NCBI GenBank assembly: GCA_902775595.1
Contig: CACYNF010000021.1
Location: 1-32,399 of the forward strand
DNA length: 32,399 bases
Reading direction: 5' to 3'
Source of the DNA: an uncultured bacterium
GTDB taxonomy: Bacteria > Verrucomicrobiota > Kiritimatiellia > RFP12 > UBA1067
In this document: positions 8,160 to 16,108 of the stretch, in pieces
Position numbering within the stretch: position 1 is the first letter of the stretch
Layout of the letters: each line of letters begins with the position of its first letter
Position numbers and translations under genes: made by a program
Notes under the pieces: model-generated
The model's input: only the letters and a program-made list of their open reading frames with translations
Told to the model about the DNA's origin: nothing
Database searches by the model: none

Positions 8160-8192
8160 ATGAGAGAGCAACAGACGAGGTCCGTGGCATGA
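8160..8192 (+). CDS. Possible 10-codon leader ORF (MREQQTRSVA)
   Basis: An ATG four bases after the predicted transcript start opens a 10-codon frame. It ends in TGA at 8190-8192, overlapping the glycosyltransferase ATG (8189) as ATGA. The other five -10 boxes of this type sit the same distance from a real start codon, so this ATG is where a leaderless ribosome would be expected to start. It may couple translation to the downstream gene. It could also be chance: 10 codons carry no coding signal of their own. Confidence 0.35.
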   Translation: MREQQTRSVA

Positions 8193-9331
8193 AGATTCTC
8201 CAGGTTCTTCCGGCGCTCGGGCAGGGCGGAGTGGAGCGCGGGACGGTCGAAATCGCCCGAGCGCTTGCCGACGCGGGCATTCCGAACGCTGTCGCGAGCG
8301 CGGGCGGGCGGCTCGTACATGCCCTTGACGAGCTCGGCGTCGAGCATCTTCGGCTTCCGCTTGACCGCAAGAATCCATTCACGCTGCGCAGTTGCGCGAA
8401 GAAGCTTGCCGAATACTGCGCTGCGAACGATGTCACGCTCATGCATGTAAGAAGCCGCGCGCCTGCGTGGGCGGTCAAGTGGGCGTCGAAGCGCTGCGGG
8501 GTGAAGTGGATTGCGACGTTCCACGGCGTCTACGGAACGGAACCGAAGTTCCTCAAGATTCCATACAACCGGGTCATGCTCCAGGGCGAGAGGACGATCG
8601 CGATCTCGGAATACGTCCGCCGCCACATCCTCGACACGTACAAGGGCGTCGATCCCGAGAGGCTTGTCCTCATACACCGCGGCGCGAACACGGGTGCGTT
8701 TAGCCCGGACGCGGTGCCGCGCGAGGTGTGGATGGCGAAGAAGACGGGGCAGTACGGCTTCGAGGCGGACCGTCCGGTGATAACCCTCCCAGGCCGCCTC
8801 ACGCGCTGGAAGGGGCAGGAGATATTCCTCGAGGCGCTCGGCATGATGCGCAACCGCCGCTTCGGCGTGCTTATCCTCGGCTCCGACCAGGGGCGGACGG
8901 AATATTCCGACCATCTCCGCACGATGGCGGGGAAGCTCTCCGACGAGACGCGCGTCGTGTTCCGCGACCACACTTCGCAGATGCCGCTCGTCTATGCGCT
9001 GAGCGACATAGTGGTAAACGCGTCGTCCGCCCAGCCCGAGGCGTTCGGGCGCACGATCCCCGAGGCGCAGGCCACGGGACGACTCGTCCTCGCGACGGCT
9101 CACGGCGGCGCGTGCGAGACGGTGAAGGACGGCGAGACGGGTTTTCTCGTTCCGCCGGGCGACGCCAAGGCGATGGCCGCGAAGCTCGACGAGATGCTCG
9201 AGATGCCCGAGGAGGCGAAGGCGAAGATGCGCGCCGCCGCGGTCGAGTCGGTGCGCGCGAACTTCTCCACAGCGAAGATGTGCGAAAAGACCCTCGCCCT
9301 ATACCGCGAGCTGCACGGGGAGGCGAAATGA
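8189..9331 (+). CDS. Glycosyltransferase family 4
   Basis: The 380-residue protein has the GT-B fold signature of GT4 enzymes, which transfer a sugar from a nucleotide sugar with retention of configuration. The N-terminal domain opens with MKILQVLPALGQGGVERG, the usual acceptor-side glycine loop. The C-terminal domain has LPGRLTRWKGQEIFLEAL and the E-x7-E type motif QPEAFGRTIPEAQATGR, followed by GETGFLVPPGD. The upstream frame runs through the promoter (its Leu-Trp-Tyr-Asn codons are the TATAAT region), so ATG 8189 with GAGG at 8177-8180 is the start. It overlaps the next gene by 4 bases (ATGA). Sugar and linkage cannot be told from sequence; it probably acts at the cytoplasmic face on a lipid-linked glycan. 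Confidence 0.88.
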   Translation: MKILQVLPALGQGGVERGTVEIARALADAGIPNAVASAGGRLVHALDELGVEHLRLPLDRKNPFTLRSCAKKLAEYCAANDVTLMHVRSRAPAWAVKWASKRCGVKWIATFHGVYGTEPKFLKIPYNRVMLQGERTIAISEYVRRHILDTYKGVDPERLVLIHRGANTGAFSPDAVPREVWMAKKTGQYGFEADRPVITLPGRLTRWKGQEIFLEALGMMRNRRFGVLILGSDQGRTEYSDHLRTMAGKLSDETRVVFRDHTSQMPLVYALSDIVVNASSAQPEAFGRTIPEAQATGRLVLATAHGGACETVKDGETGFLVPPGDAKAMAAKLDEMLEMPEEAKAKMRAAAVESVRANFSTAKMCEKTLALYRELHGEAK

Positions 9332-10365
9332 AGCGGTCGCCGCGGATACTGTTCGTCGGGAACTTCCTGATCCGCCATTGGGGGAACGGCAGGAGCGGGA
9401 TCGACATGCGGCTGGAGGCGGGGGCGATCCGGAACGGCTGGCAGGCGCTCGCGTTCTCGGAGCGCGACGTTGCGCGCTTCCTCGCGCCGCTCGGCTTCAT
9501 GCGCAGGGTCGGCGCGAAGATGATGAACGACCGCCTTGTGAAGACGGCGAGGAACTGGAAGCCCGACTTCGTCTTCGTCGCGCACTGCGACTACGTGGCG
9601 AACGAGACGCTTTACGCGATCCGCGAGGCGGTGCCGGGCGTGAAGATAATCCACATCAACTGCGATCCCGTCGAGACGGAGCACTGCTGCGAGCAGATAC
9701 GCCGCCGCATGGACTCGTGCGACGCGATCTTCGTGACGACCGCGGGCGACAAGCTCAAGGAGTGGACGACGGGGAAGAACATCGTAGGGTTCTACCCCAA
9801 CCCGAGCGACCCGTCCTTCGAGGTCGAGGACAACTCCGCGAAGACCGAATTCAGATACGACCTCTTCTTCGCGGGAAGGCCCGCCGACGCGGACCAGCGC
9901 AAGACCCTTCTTGCGGAGCTCCTGCCGAAAATCGATCCGAAGGTGCGGCTCGGGTTCTTCGGCATGGGCCGTCCGCTCGTCGTGGGACGCGCCTACGAGG
10001 AGGCGATCGCGGAGTCAAAGATGGGGCTCTCCATAAACCGCTTCGAGGGATGGAAGTGGTACGCGTCCGACAGGCTCACGCACCTCATGGGCAACGGACT
10101 CCTCGCGTTCCAGTACGAAGGGAACTCGATGCAGGACTTCTTCACGAAGGACGAGACGGTGTACTTCCGCGACGCGGGCGATCTCGCCGACAAGATCGCG
10201 TTCTACAACTCGCACGACGACACCAGGCGCGTCGTCGCGGCGGCGGGGATGCGCAAGTACAGGCGGCTTTTCGACGCGCGGCGGGTGCTCAGGTACATGG
10301 TCGAGACCGCGGCGGGCGAGGCGCATTCGGAGCCGTACGAGTGGGGCTCGGAGGTGTACAGGTGA
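9328..10365 (+). CDS. CgeB-like glycosyltransferase (GT-B fold)
   Basis: The 345-residue protein opens with RILFVGNFLIRHWGNGRSG and continues with an N-terminal region resembling the DUF3880 part of CgeB-like glycosyltransferases (KPDFVFVAHCDYV, IIHINCDPVE). The C-terminal region has YDLFFAGRPADADQRKTLL, MGLSINRFEGWKWYASDRL and LMGNGLLAFQYEGNSMQDFF. This last block matches the nucleotide-sugar-binding part of CgeB/GT1-like enzymes (PF13524), where an R-x-x-x-x-M-x-G-x-G pattern is usual. It overlaps both neighbours by 4 bases (ATGA upstream, GTGA downstream), so it is an internal operon gene. Acceptor and donor are unknown. Confidence 0.75.
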   Translation: MKRSPRILFVGNFLIRHWGNGRSGIDMRLEAGAIRNGWQALAFSERDVARFLAPLGFMRRVGAKMMNDRLVKTARNWKPDFVFVAHCDYVANETLYAIREAVPGVKIIHINCDPVETEHCCEQIRRRMDSCDAIFVTTAGDKLKEWTTGKNIVGFYPNPSDPSFEVEDNSAKTEFRYDLFFAGRPADADQRKTLLAELLPKIDPKVRLGFFGMGRPLVVGRAYEEAIAESKMGLSINRFEGWKWYASDRLTHLMGNGLLAFQYEGNSMQDFFTKDETVYFRDAGDLADKIAFYNSHDDTRRVVAAAGMRKYRRLFDARRVLRYMVETAAGEAHSEPYEWGSEVYR

Positions 10366-11984
10366 TTTTCGAGGCGTTCAGAAGGTTCCGCGCCGAGACT
10401 CCGGACGCGCCGGCGTTCCTCGTGTCGTCCGGCGACAGGTCGGTCCCGATTTCGTGGCGACAGTTCACCGACGACATCGCGGCGGTGGTATGGGCGATCG
10501 GGAAGTACTGCCCAGGTGCGACAATCGGCATCCTCGGCGAGAACTCGTACCAGTGGATAGTCGCGCACGCGGCCTGCCTCCTTTCCGGCTCGGTCGCCGT
10601 TCCGCTCGACGTCAACCTCACTGCGGACGAGATATGCGAGAGGCTCGAATTCGTGGGCGCGAAGACGATCGCCCACTCGTCGCTATACGGCGAGAAGGCG
10701 ATTGAAGTGTCGCGTCGCATGCCGGGCGTGCTGCGCGTGGGGTTCGGGTCGCTTGCCGCGGACATCTTCATGCAGGGCGGGCACACGAAGGAGGCGTTCG
10801 CCCTCTGGGAAGGCAGCGGCCCGGCGCGGATCGGCGCGGACGGCTCGCCGGCCGTCGCCACGATAGTCTTCACCAGCGGCACGACAACGGTTCCGCGCGG
10901 AGCGGAGCTTACGCTCGCCGCGATAGAGTCCTTCGCGGCTACGGGGTCAAAGGCGCTTCCGATGGGCGCGGGCGAGCGTTCGCTGATGCTTCTTCCGCTC
11001 CACCACATCTTCGGCATATCCTCGACGTACCTGATGCTCGTCAACGGCGTCGCGCTCGGCGTATGCCCGGACTTCAGGCGCATATACGACGCCGTGAACC
11101 GCTTCATGGTCGACTTTGCGTTCCTCGTTCCGGCGCTTGCGGACATCCTCGCGGCGAAGTGCGAGCAGCACGGCGTTAAGGGTCTCAAGTGGATACTCGT
11201 CGGAGGCGCGCCGATCTCGCCGCGGACCGACTCGCGTCTCGCCGCGCTTGGAATCCGCGTGGTGACGGGGTACGGCCTCACGGAGACGGCGGCGCTTTAT
11301 TCGCTTGCGCCGCTCGGGGAGCGCACGCGCAACGGCAGCGCGGGCAAGGTCTCGCATCTCCCGGAGGTCGAGACGAAGGTGTCGGAGGGCGGCGAGCTGA
11401 TGGTGAGGGGTCCGAACGTAATGCTCGGATACTTCCGCGCGCCGGAGAAGACGGCGGAGGTGCTTTCTCCGGACGGATGGTTCAGGACCGGCGACATAGG
11501 GCGCATCGACGCCGACGGCTTTGTCTGGATAACGGGGCGCGCGAAGCGCACGATCGTCCTCTCGTCCGGAAAGAAGATCGCGCCAGAGGAACTCGAGGGC
11601 AGGCTCCTCTCCTGCCCGGGGATAGCCGAGGTCGTCGTGACGGGCGAGTCGGAGAGCCGCACGATCACGGCGGAGATATACGCGGAGATTCCCGAGAGTG
11701 ACGTGCGAGAGGCGGTCGCGGCGGTGAATCGCGAGCTTCCCATCTACAAGCGGATCAAGCGCGTCGTTGTGAGGGAGTCGCCTTTCCCGCGGACGTCGTC
11801 GGGCAAGATACGACTTCCCATCGCGCCTCCTCCTCCGGCTAGACAGCGTCCTGCGCATCGCCACACGCTTCCCCTGCCGCCGGTCCCGCGCGGATGGTGG
11901 CTCGCGCTTGCGCTTCTTGGCATCGTGGCGCTGGCGCTTGTCGTGATAGCGGTATGTTTCATCGTCTATCTGGGGGCCGACTGA
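10362..11984 (+). CDS. Membrane-anchored acyl-CoA synthetase-like (ANL superfamily) ligase
   Basis: The 540-residue protein has the adenylate-forming (AMP-binding) architecture: a phosphate loop at 171-180 (TSGTTTVPRG), GYGLTETAAL near residue 305, the hinge motif TGDIGRIDADGF, ITGRAKR, and catalytic Lys482 in TSSGKIR. The loop departs from the usual TSGTTGxPKG at two places (Gly to Thr176, Lys to Arg179). A Pro-rich linker and one hydrophobic helix (the last ~29 residues) follow, so the enzyme is probably tethered to the inner membrane. The start is GTG at 10362, overlapping the upstream stop as GTGA. The downstream neighbour is a lipid A-type acyltransferase, so it may activate a fatty or hydroxy acid for glycolipid acylation. 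Substrate is not evident. Confidence 0.82.
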   Translation: MIFEAFRRFRAETPDAPAFLVSSGDRSVPISWRQFTDDIAAVVWAIGKYCPGATIGILGENSYQWIVAHAACLLSGSVAVPLDVNLTADEICERLEFVGAKTIAHSSLYGEKAIEVSRRMPGVLRVGFGSLAADIFMQGGHTKEAFALWEGSGPARIGADGSPAVATIVFTSGTTTVPRGAELTLAAIESFAATGSKALPMGAGERSLMLLPLHHIFGISSTYLMLVNGVALGVCPDFRRIYDAVNRFMVDFAFLVPALADILAAKCEQHGVKGLKWILVGGAPISPRTDSRLAALGIRVVTGYGLTETAALYSLAPLGERTRNGSAGKVSHLPEVETKVSEGGELMVRGPNVMLGYFRAPEKTAEVLSPDGWFRTGDIGRIDADGFVWITGRAKRTIVLSSGKKIAPEELEGRLLSCPGIAEVVVTGESESRTITAEIYAEIPESDVREAVAAVNRELPIYKRIKRVVVRESPFPRTSSGKIRLPIAPPPPARQRPAHRHTLPLPPVPRGWWLALALLGIVALALVVIAVCFIVYLGAD

Positions 11985-12934
11985 TGCACAAGCGGCAGAG
12001 AAAGAGGGTGATCCAGCGCATACGCCGTCCGTTCGAGTGGCTCGGCATCGCGCTCGGATTCCTCGTCCTCGCTCATCTGCCGAGGAGGGCGATGCAGGCC
12101 GCGTGCGACTTCGGCGGGGCGGTGATGCATTTCTTCGACAGGCGCGGGCGTGAGCTTGCGCTCGCGAACCTGCGCATAATCTTCGGCCGGGACGTCCCCG
12201 GCGCAAAGAAGATCGTCCGCCGCAGCTACCGCAACATGGCGCGCGCCGTGGGGCATGCGTTCTGGACGTGCCGAAACGCCGCGAAGCGCGCGGCCGCCGC
12301 CGGGGAGATGAGCGAGGAGGCCAAGGCGTTCCTCGCCGCGAACCGTCCGGCGGTCACCGTCTCCGCGCATCTCGGATGCTGGGAGATACTCTCGCAGCTT
12401 GCATATCTTGAGGGGCATAGCATGATGTCCGTCGCAAAGGACATCGGGACGAGCGCGATGACCTCGCTCCTCATGAAGGCGCGGCGGTCGATCGGGCAGG
12501 AGATAGTCCGTGCGGACGGAGCGTTCCGTCCGCTGATGCAGGGCTTGAAGGACGGCAAGTCGCTCGGACTCCTTGTCGACCAGGTGGTCAAGCCGAGGAA
12601 CGGCGGCGTGTGGGTCCGGTTCTTCGGGCGCCCCGTTCCCGTCTCCGCGGCGCCGGCGTTCTTCGCGGCGAAGGGGAAGGCCCCCGTGGTGATCGCATGG
12701 TCGCGCCCGCTCCGCGACGGACGCTACCGCTGCGAGCTGATTCGCACCTACGCTCCCGGCGCCGCGCGCGACATCTGGGGCTTCACGCAGTCCTGCATAA
12801 GGGATCTTGAACGCGTCATCCGGCGCCACCCTTCGTGCTGGGTCCTGAACTACAGGTATTTCCGTAAGCGGCCGACGGCGGAGGATCTCGCGCTCCTCGC
12901 GTCGCGGGAGGCAAAGGCGGGGGCGGAGAAGTGA
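11984..12934 (+). CDS. LpxL/HtrB-type lysophospholipid/lipid A acyltransferase
   Basis: The 316-residue protein belongs to the LpxL/LpxM/HtrB family (PF03279), which adds a secondary acyl chain to lipid A precursors or related glycolipids. It has an N-terminal hydrophobic segment (about residues 16-33). The catalytic H-x4-E pair is H129...E134 in SAHLGCWE, where LpxL proteins usually have HFGNWE. Later motifs include LGLLVDQVVKPRNGGVWVRFFG, where the family has a D-Q pair followed by G-V-x-V-x-F-F-G, and the terminal NYRYF region. The ATG overlaps the upstream stop by one base (TGATG), and the stop overlaps the next gene as GTGA. The gene implies an acylated glycolipid envelope, but it may act on a lipid other than canonical lipid A. 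Confidence 0.87.
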   Translation: MHKRQRKRVIQRIRRPFEWLGIALGFLVLAHLPRRAMQAACDFGGAVMHFFDRRGRELALANLRIIFGRDVPGAKKIVRRSYRNMARAVGHAFWTCRNAAKRAAAAGEMSEEAKAFLAANRPAVTVSAHLGCWEILSQLAYLEGHSMMSVAKDIGTSAMTSLLMKARRSIGQEIVRADGAFRPLMQGLKDGKSLGLLVDQVVKPRNGGVWVRFFGRPVPVSAAPAFFAAKGKAPVVIAWSRPLRDGRYRCELIRTYAPGAARDIWGFTQSCIRDLERVIRRHPSCWVLNYRYFRKRPTAEDLALLASREAKAGAEK

Positions 12935-14031
12935 CGTGTGAATTCCTGTTCGTCCTGTGGTCTGCCGCGCGGACGCACGAGCGCGAGATTGCGGACGCAA
13001 TAGCGAAGCGTTTCCGCGTAACAAGGGATTTCGAGGTCGAATGGCCGAAGCGGCATTTCGCCGAAAACCTTGCGGCGTTCTACGGTTGGCGAAGCTGGCA
13101 CGTCTGGCGCAACAAGGCCAGGAAGTGCGGCACGGGGCCTTTTCGCGTCATCGTGGTGGAGGATCCCTCCCCGGTCTGGCGGCGCGACAGGGACACGTAC
13201 GGCCACGAGCTGGTCGTGGACGCGAACGTATACGACCTGAAGAAGTCGTTCCGCGCGCTTACCGGACGCTCAAACGTCGTCCATTCGTCCGTCACCGCCG
13301 ATGAGACCGCGCACCAGCTCGCCGCGCTTTCGTCGCCTTCGAACGATCCGATTCCGTTCCGGGCGATGTGCTATCCGGACGACGAGCGCATCCGTCTCGT
13401 CCGACGCCGCGTGTGGCTCGGGATCGCCGGCGACGTGCTCGTTCCGCTCGCGGCAAGCATCGCGGCCGTGCTGGCGGTGTGGGGGGACGTATTGGTGAAT
13501 GGGCCGGCATGCACGGAGTACGGGCTAGTGGAGTGGTCTGGTCTTGCGCTTTCCGCCATCTCCGGCGCGTTGATGACGCTTTGCGCCATACGCGCAAAGT
13601 CCGGGCGCGGCGCGCACGCGCTTGCGGCGGCCTTCTTCTTCGACATGTCCATCCGCGAGATAGACTTCATGCTCGACCGCGCGTTCGGAGCGTGCATCTG
13701 GCCGTGGGCGCTCACGGCCGTCACGCTCACGTTCACCGCCGTCACGGTGCGGTACGCGAAGACGGTCTATCCCGGACTAAGGGCCATGCGCCGTTCGCGC
13801 CGTTTCCCGCTCTTCGCGTGCGGCGCCGCGCTGATGCTTTTCGTCTCCCAGATCATAGGACGGCCATCGTTCTGGAATTCGCTAGGAATTGCGGATGCAG
13901 CGGTGATCAGCCGTTTCATCGAGGAGAGCGTGGAGCTGTTCGGATATGCGCTGATGTTTTCATGGGCCGCGTCTCATGCCCTTCGCGTGCTGCGCCGCAG
14001 AACTGACCGCCTGGATTATGGTATAATATAG
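12931..14031 (+). CDS. Unrecognised soluble domain fused to a polytopic membrane domain
   Basis: I cannot name this 366-residue protein. Residues 1-135 form an alpha/beta-looking soluble domain with FAENLAAFYGW, CGTGPFRVIVVEDPSPVW, DANVYDLKKSFRALTG and VVHSSVTADETAHQLAAL. The GTGPF...DP.P...R.....G...V..N..D.K..R..TG...VH....E..H order recalls an uncharacterised domain of capsule loci, but only from memory. Residues 160-350 contain about five membrane segments (roughly 162-185, 200-222, 252-275, 292-310, 333-351). Acidic motifs lie at the membrane edges (FFDMSIREIDFMLDR and RFIEESVELFG) and could bind metal or a phosphorylated headgroup. The start is GTG 12931 (GTGA overlap). The last codons Asp-Tyr-Gly-Ile-Ile-stop are also the promoter of the next gene. 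Confidence 0.6.
   Translation: MTCEFLFVLWSAARTHEREIADAIAKRFRVTRDFEVEWPKRHFAENLAAFYGWRSWHVWRNKARKCGTGPFRVIVVEDPSPVWRRDRDTYGHELVVDANVYDLKKSFRALTGRSNVVHSSVTADETAHQLAALSSPSNDPIPFRAMCYPDDERIRLVRRRVWLGIAGDVLVPLAASIAAVLAVWGDVLVNGPACTEYGLVEWSGLALSAISGALMTLCAIRAKSGRGAHALAAAFFFDMSIREIDFMLDRAFGACIWPWALTAVTLTFTAVTVRYAKTVYPGLRAMRRSRRFPLFACGAALMLFVSQIIGRPSFWNSLGIADAAVISRFIEESVELFGYALMFSWAASHALRVLRRRTDRLDYGII
14019..14027 (+). promoter_or_regulatory. Extended -10 promoter (TGGTATAAT) inside the end of the upstream gene
   Basis: TGGTATAAT lies within the last four codons of the preceding gene, whose stop TAG is at 14029-14031. The predicted transcript start is about 14034, three bases before the GTG at 14037. 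No separate intergenic space or Shine-Dalgarno is available, so the downstream message would be near-leaderless. Confidence 0.72.
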
Positions 14032-14036
14032 CCAAA

Positions 14037-14711
14037 GTGGATACGGTTCCGGATATTCTCGACGCCGAATATGACTTCGTCGCCAGCCTTGGCTACGATT
14101 GCCATTGCGCGACCATGCTCAGGAAGTTCGGCCTGAGATCGTGCTCGTCGCCTCTTGATTGGCTTACCGCGGCTCCGCTCGAGACGCGTCTCAGGCTTGT
14201 CGAGACCCGCTTCGCCGGCTTTCTCGAAAAGGGCAACATGAAGAAGCTCGAGAAGGAGCCTGGCGCCCCCGGGAAGGGCAACGACCACTACGAAGACACG
14301 GCTACTGGGCTGAGGTTTTTCCATGACTTCCGCGAGACGCTTCCCTTTGACGAGTCGTATTCTCAGGTGAAGGCGAAATACGACCGTCGCATAGCGCGGC
14401 TCTACGTAAACGTCTCCAGGGCGAAAAGGGCGCTGTTCGTCTGGTGCGATCCCCTCCATCCGCTTGCGGAGGACGTCCGCGCGGATGCCGAATCGCGGCT
14501 GCGGGCTGCGTTTCCGGGCAGCGACGTGAGACTTCTGTCGGTCTCGTCTGACGACGACTTCGCTCGCATCAGAAACTCGGCCGCCTCGGCCATGCACCGC
14601 CGCACGGAGCGACTGAGGCTCCTCATACGCTGCCTCACGTGGCCGCACCTGACCCGTGCGGGCAGAAGCGCCGCGAGGCGCAGGCTCGAAAAAAAATGGG
14701 GGCTTGAATGA
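14037..14711 (+). CDS. DUF1796-type putative papain-like protein (short form)
   Basis: The 224-residue protein matches the DUF1796 / putative papain-like cysteine peptidase pattern (PF08795). It has ASLGYDCHCATMLRKFGLRS, then SSPLDW, and after about 50 residues TGLRFFHDF. The candidate nucleophile is Cys22 and the candidate base His96. The Cys-His spacing of 74 is close to the 71 of the fusion protein at 25259-27022. A following YDRRIARL helix and an RALFVWCDP strand are also shared. Peptidase activity is only a database label; all known contexts I recall are glycan loci. GTG at 14037 is used because it follows the -10 box by 9 bases and precedes the conserved core by 15 residues. It overlaps the next gene by 4 bases (ATGA) and opens the seven-gene unit to 22013. 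Confidence 0.75.
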   Translation: MDTVPDILDAEYDFVASLGYDCHCATMLRKFGLRSCSSPLDWLTAAPLETRLRLVETRFAGFLEKGNMKKLEKEPGAPGKGNDHYEDTATGLRFFHDFRETLPFDESYSQVKAKYDRRIARLYVNVSRAKRALFVWCDPLHPLAEDVRADAESRLRAAFPGSDVRLLSVSSDDDFARIRNSAASAMHRRTERLRLLIRCLTWPHLTRAGRSAARRRLEKKWGLE

Positions 14712-16108
14712 CGGAGATCGGCAAAGGCTCCCGCCGCGTCTGCCTGCGGCTTCCGGACTCACGGCTCTGCGTCAAGCGCTACCGCGACGACGACGGCGTC
14801 GGCGAGACCGTGAAGCGGGAAATCGCGCGCTTCCGTTTCGACCGTCGGCGCAGCACATGCGCACAGGAGTACGACTACATCCGATCTCTCGCGGCGAAGC
14901 TTCCGCCTGAGGTGTTCGCCGTCTTCCCGGAGACGATGGAGCTGAGGGATGATCCTGTCCACGGGTGGCATCTCGTCGAGAGTCTCGTCCTCAACGGCGA
15001 CGGCTCGGTTCCGGAGAGGTTCTCGCGCACCTGCCGCGCGGCTGACGCGGACACGCGCCAGCGGCTTCTCTGCGCGTTCCGCGACCTTGCGCACGCGTTC
15101 GAGGCCGCGGCCGTCAGGTTCTACGATCCGCAGAATGTGCTCGTCCAGTGGGAGGGCGGGCCCTTCGAGGGCGCTTTCAGGCTGAGGATCGTCGACTTCG
15201 AGCCGGCGTCGCGCGCGTTCCTCCCGGTAGACCTCCTCTGCCCGGCGTTAAGGAGGATGAAGCTCCGCCGCCGCGTCAGGAGATATCTCTGGCAGCATGT
15301 TGCCGCGAAATACAACCCGCTTCCATGGCGCGAAAGGGCGGCGTGGGACGCGATCATCGCGGAGAAGGGGCCGGGGATGGGCCTCTCGGGCTGCCGTGCG
15401 TTTCTTGAGAACAAGCTCGTCAACGACATTTTCTACGAGGGGCTCTTCAACGGGAAGCCGTGCATCGTGAAGTGCTCGTCGCGCGCGCCCGAGTCGATCG
15501 AAAACGAATACGAGCTCGCCTCTCGCATGCATGCCGCAGACCCAGTGCACTTCCCCGACGTGTACGCCTTCTCGCCGGGGCCCATGGCGTTCGTCGTCGT
15601 CGAGAAGATCGCCGGCGGGCGGTCTCTCGAGACCGAGCCGGCGGACGGATTTGGCGACGACCTTGTGGCGATAGTCGACGCGCTCCACGGCGCAAACGTG
15701 GTCCATCGCGACATTCTGCCGTCCAATTTTCTCGTTGCGCCGGACGGTCATCTCAGGCTCATAGACTTCCAGTTCGCAGTCGACATGGCGGTGAAGAAGG
15801 TCGACCCGTGGCTACTCCGCCGCCCTGCATACCACTTTCTGGTCTTTGCCGCCGCCATGGGGCCGAAGGGCGCGTGGTGGGACGACGCGGCGTTTGTCGA
15901 CTTCCTCTTCCCGTTTCTCCGCGGCCGCATCGCCTCCCGCATAGGCCGCCTGCGCTTTGAAATCCCGTTTTCCCCCCTTGTCCGCATACGCCTGGGTCTG
16001 CTTGCCGGCTGCATGAAGATCCAGCGGATGTTCACCCGTCCGGGCTCCCGCAAACGGCAGTCCATAGACCGCAGACTGGAAAGGTTCTCATGGTCAAGTT
16101 CTTCGTAA
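14708..16108 (+). CDS. Tandem kinase-fold protein: YrbL-like plus Kdo/LPS-kinase-like domain
   Basis: The 466-residue protein contains two protein-kinase-like folds in a row. Residues 1-210 match YrbL: IGKGSRRVCLRLPDSRLCVK (Lys23), catalytic-loop-like FYDPQNVLV (Asp140, Asn143) and RIVDFEPA. Residues 230-400 look like a WaaP/RIO-type kinase that phosphorylates sugars: LVNDIFYEGLFNGKPCIVKC, NEYELASRM, VVHRDILPSNFLV (H333, D335, N340) and LIDFQFAVD (D352). In the first domain the loop histidine is replaced by Phe-Tyr, as in YrbL itself. The C-terminal ~60 residues are basic and may bind membrane. ATG overlaps the upstream stop (ATGA); the 3' end overlaps the next gene by 19 bases. Probable role: phosphorylating a glycan or lipid-linked sugar; which domain is active is unknown. 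Confidence 0.72.
   Translation: MTEIGKGSRRVCLRLPDSRLCVKRYRDDDGVGETVKREIARFRFDRRRSTCAQEYDYIRSLAAKLPPEVFAVFPETMELRDDPVHGWHLVESLVLNGDGSVPERFSRTCRAADADTRQRLLCAFRDLAHAFEAAAVRFYDPQNVLVQWEGGPFEGAFRLRIVDFEPASRAFLPVDLLCPALRRMKLRRRVRRYLWQHVAAKYNPLPWRERAAWDAIIAEKGPGMGLSGCRAFLENKLVNDIFYEGLFNGKPCIVKCSSRAPESIENEYELASRMHAADPVHFPDVYAFSPGPMAFVVVEKIAGGRSLETEPADGFGDDLVAIVDALHGANVVHRDILPSNFLVAPDGHLRLIDFQFAVDMAVKKVDPWLLRRPAYHFLVFAAAMGPKGAWWDDAAFVDFLFPFLRGRIASRIGRLRFEIPFSPLVRIRLGLLAGCMKIQRMFTRPGSRKRQSIDRRLERFSWSSSS

Noticed and set aside
8117..8188. N-terminal extension of the first GT4
   Set aside because: Its codons run through the TATAAT box and upstream of the predicted transcript start.
9378..10361. Open frame upstream of and continuous with the acyl-CoA synthetase-like gene
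   Set aside because: The translation is Arg-rich and overlaps a convincing CgeB-like gene in another frame. The ligase motifs begin only after GTG 10362.
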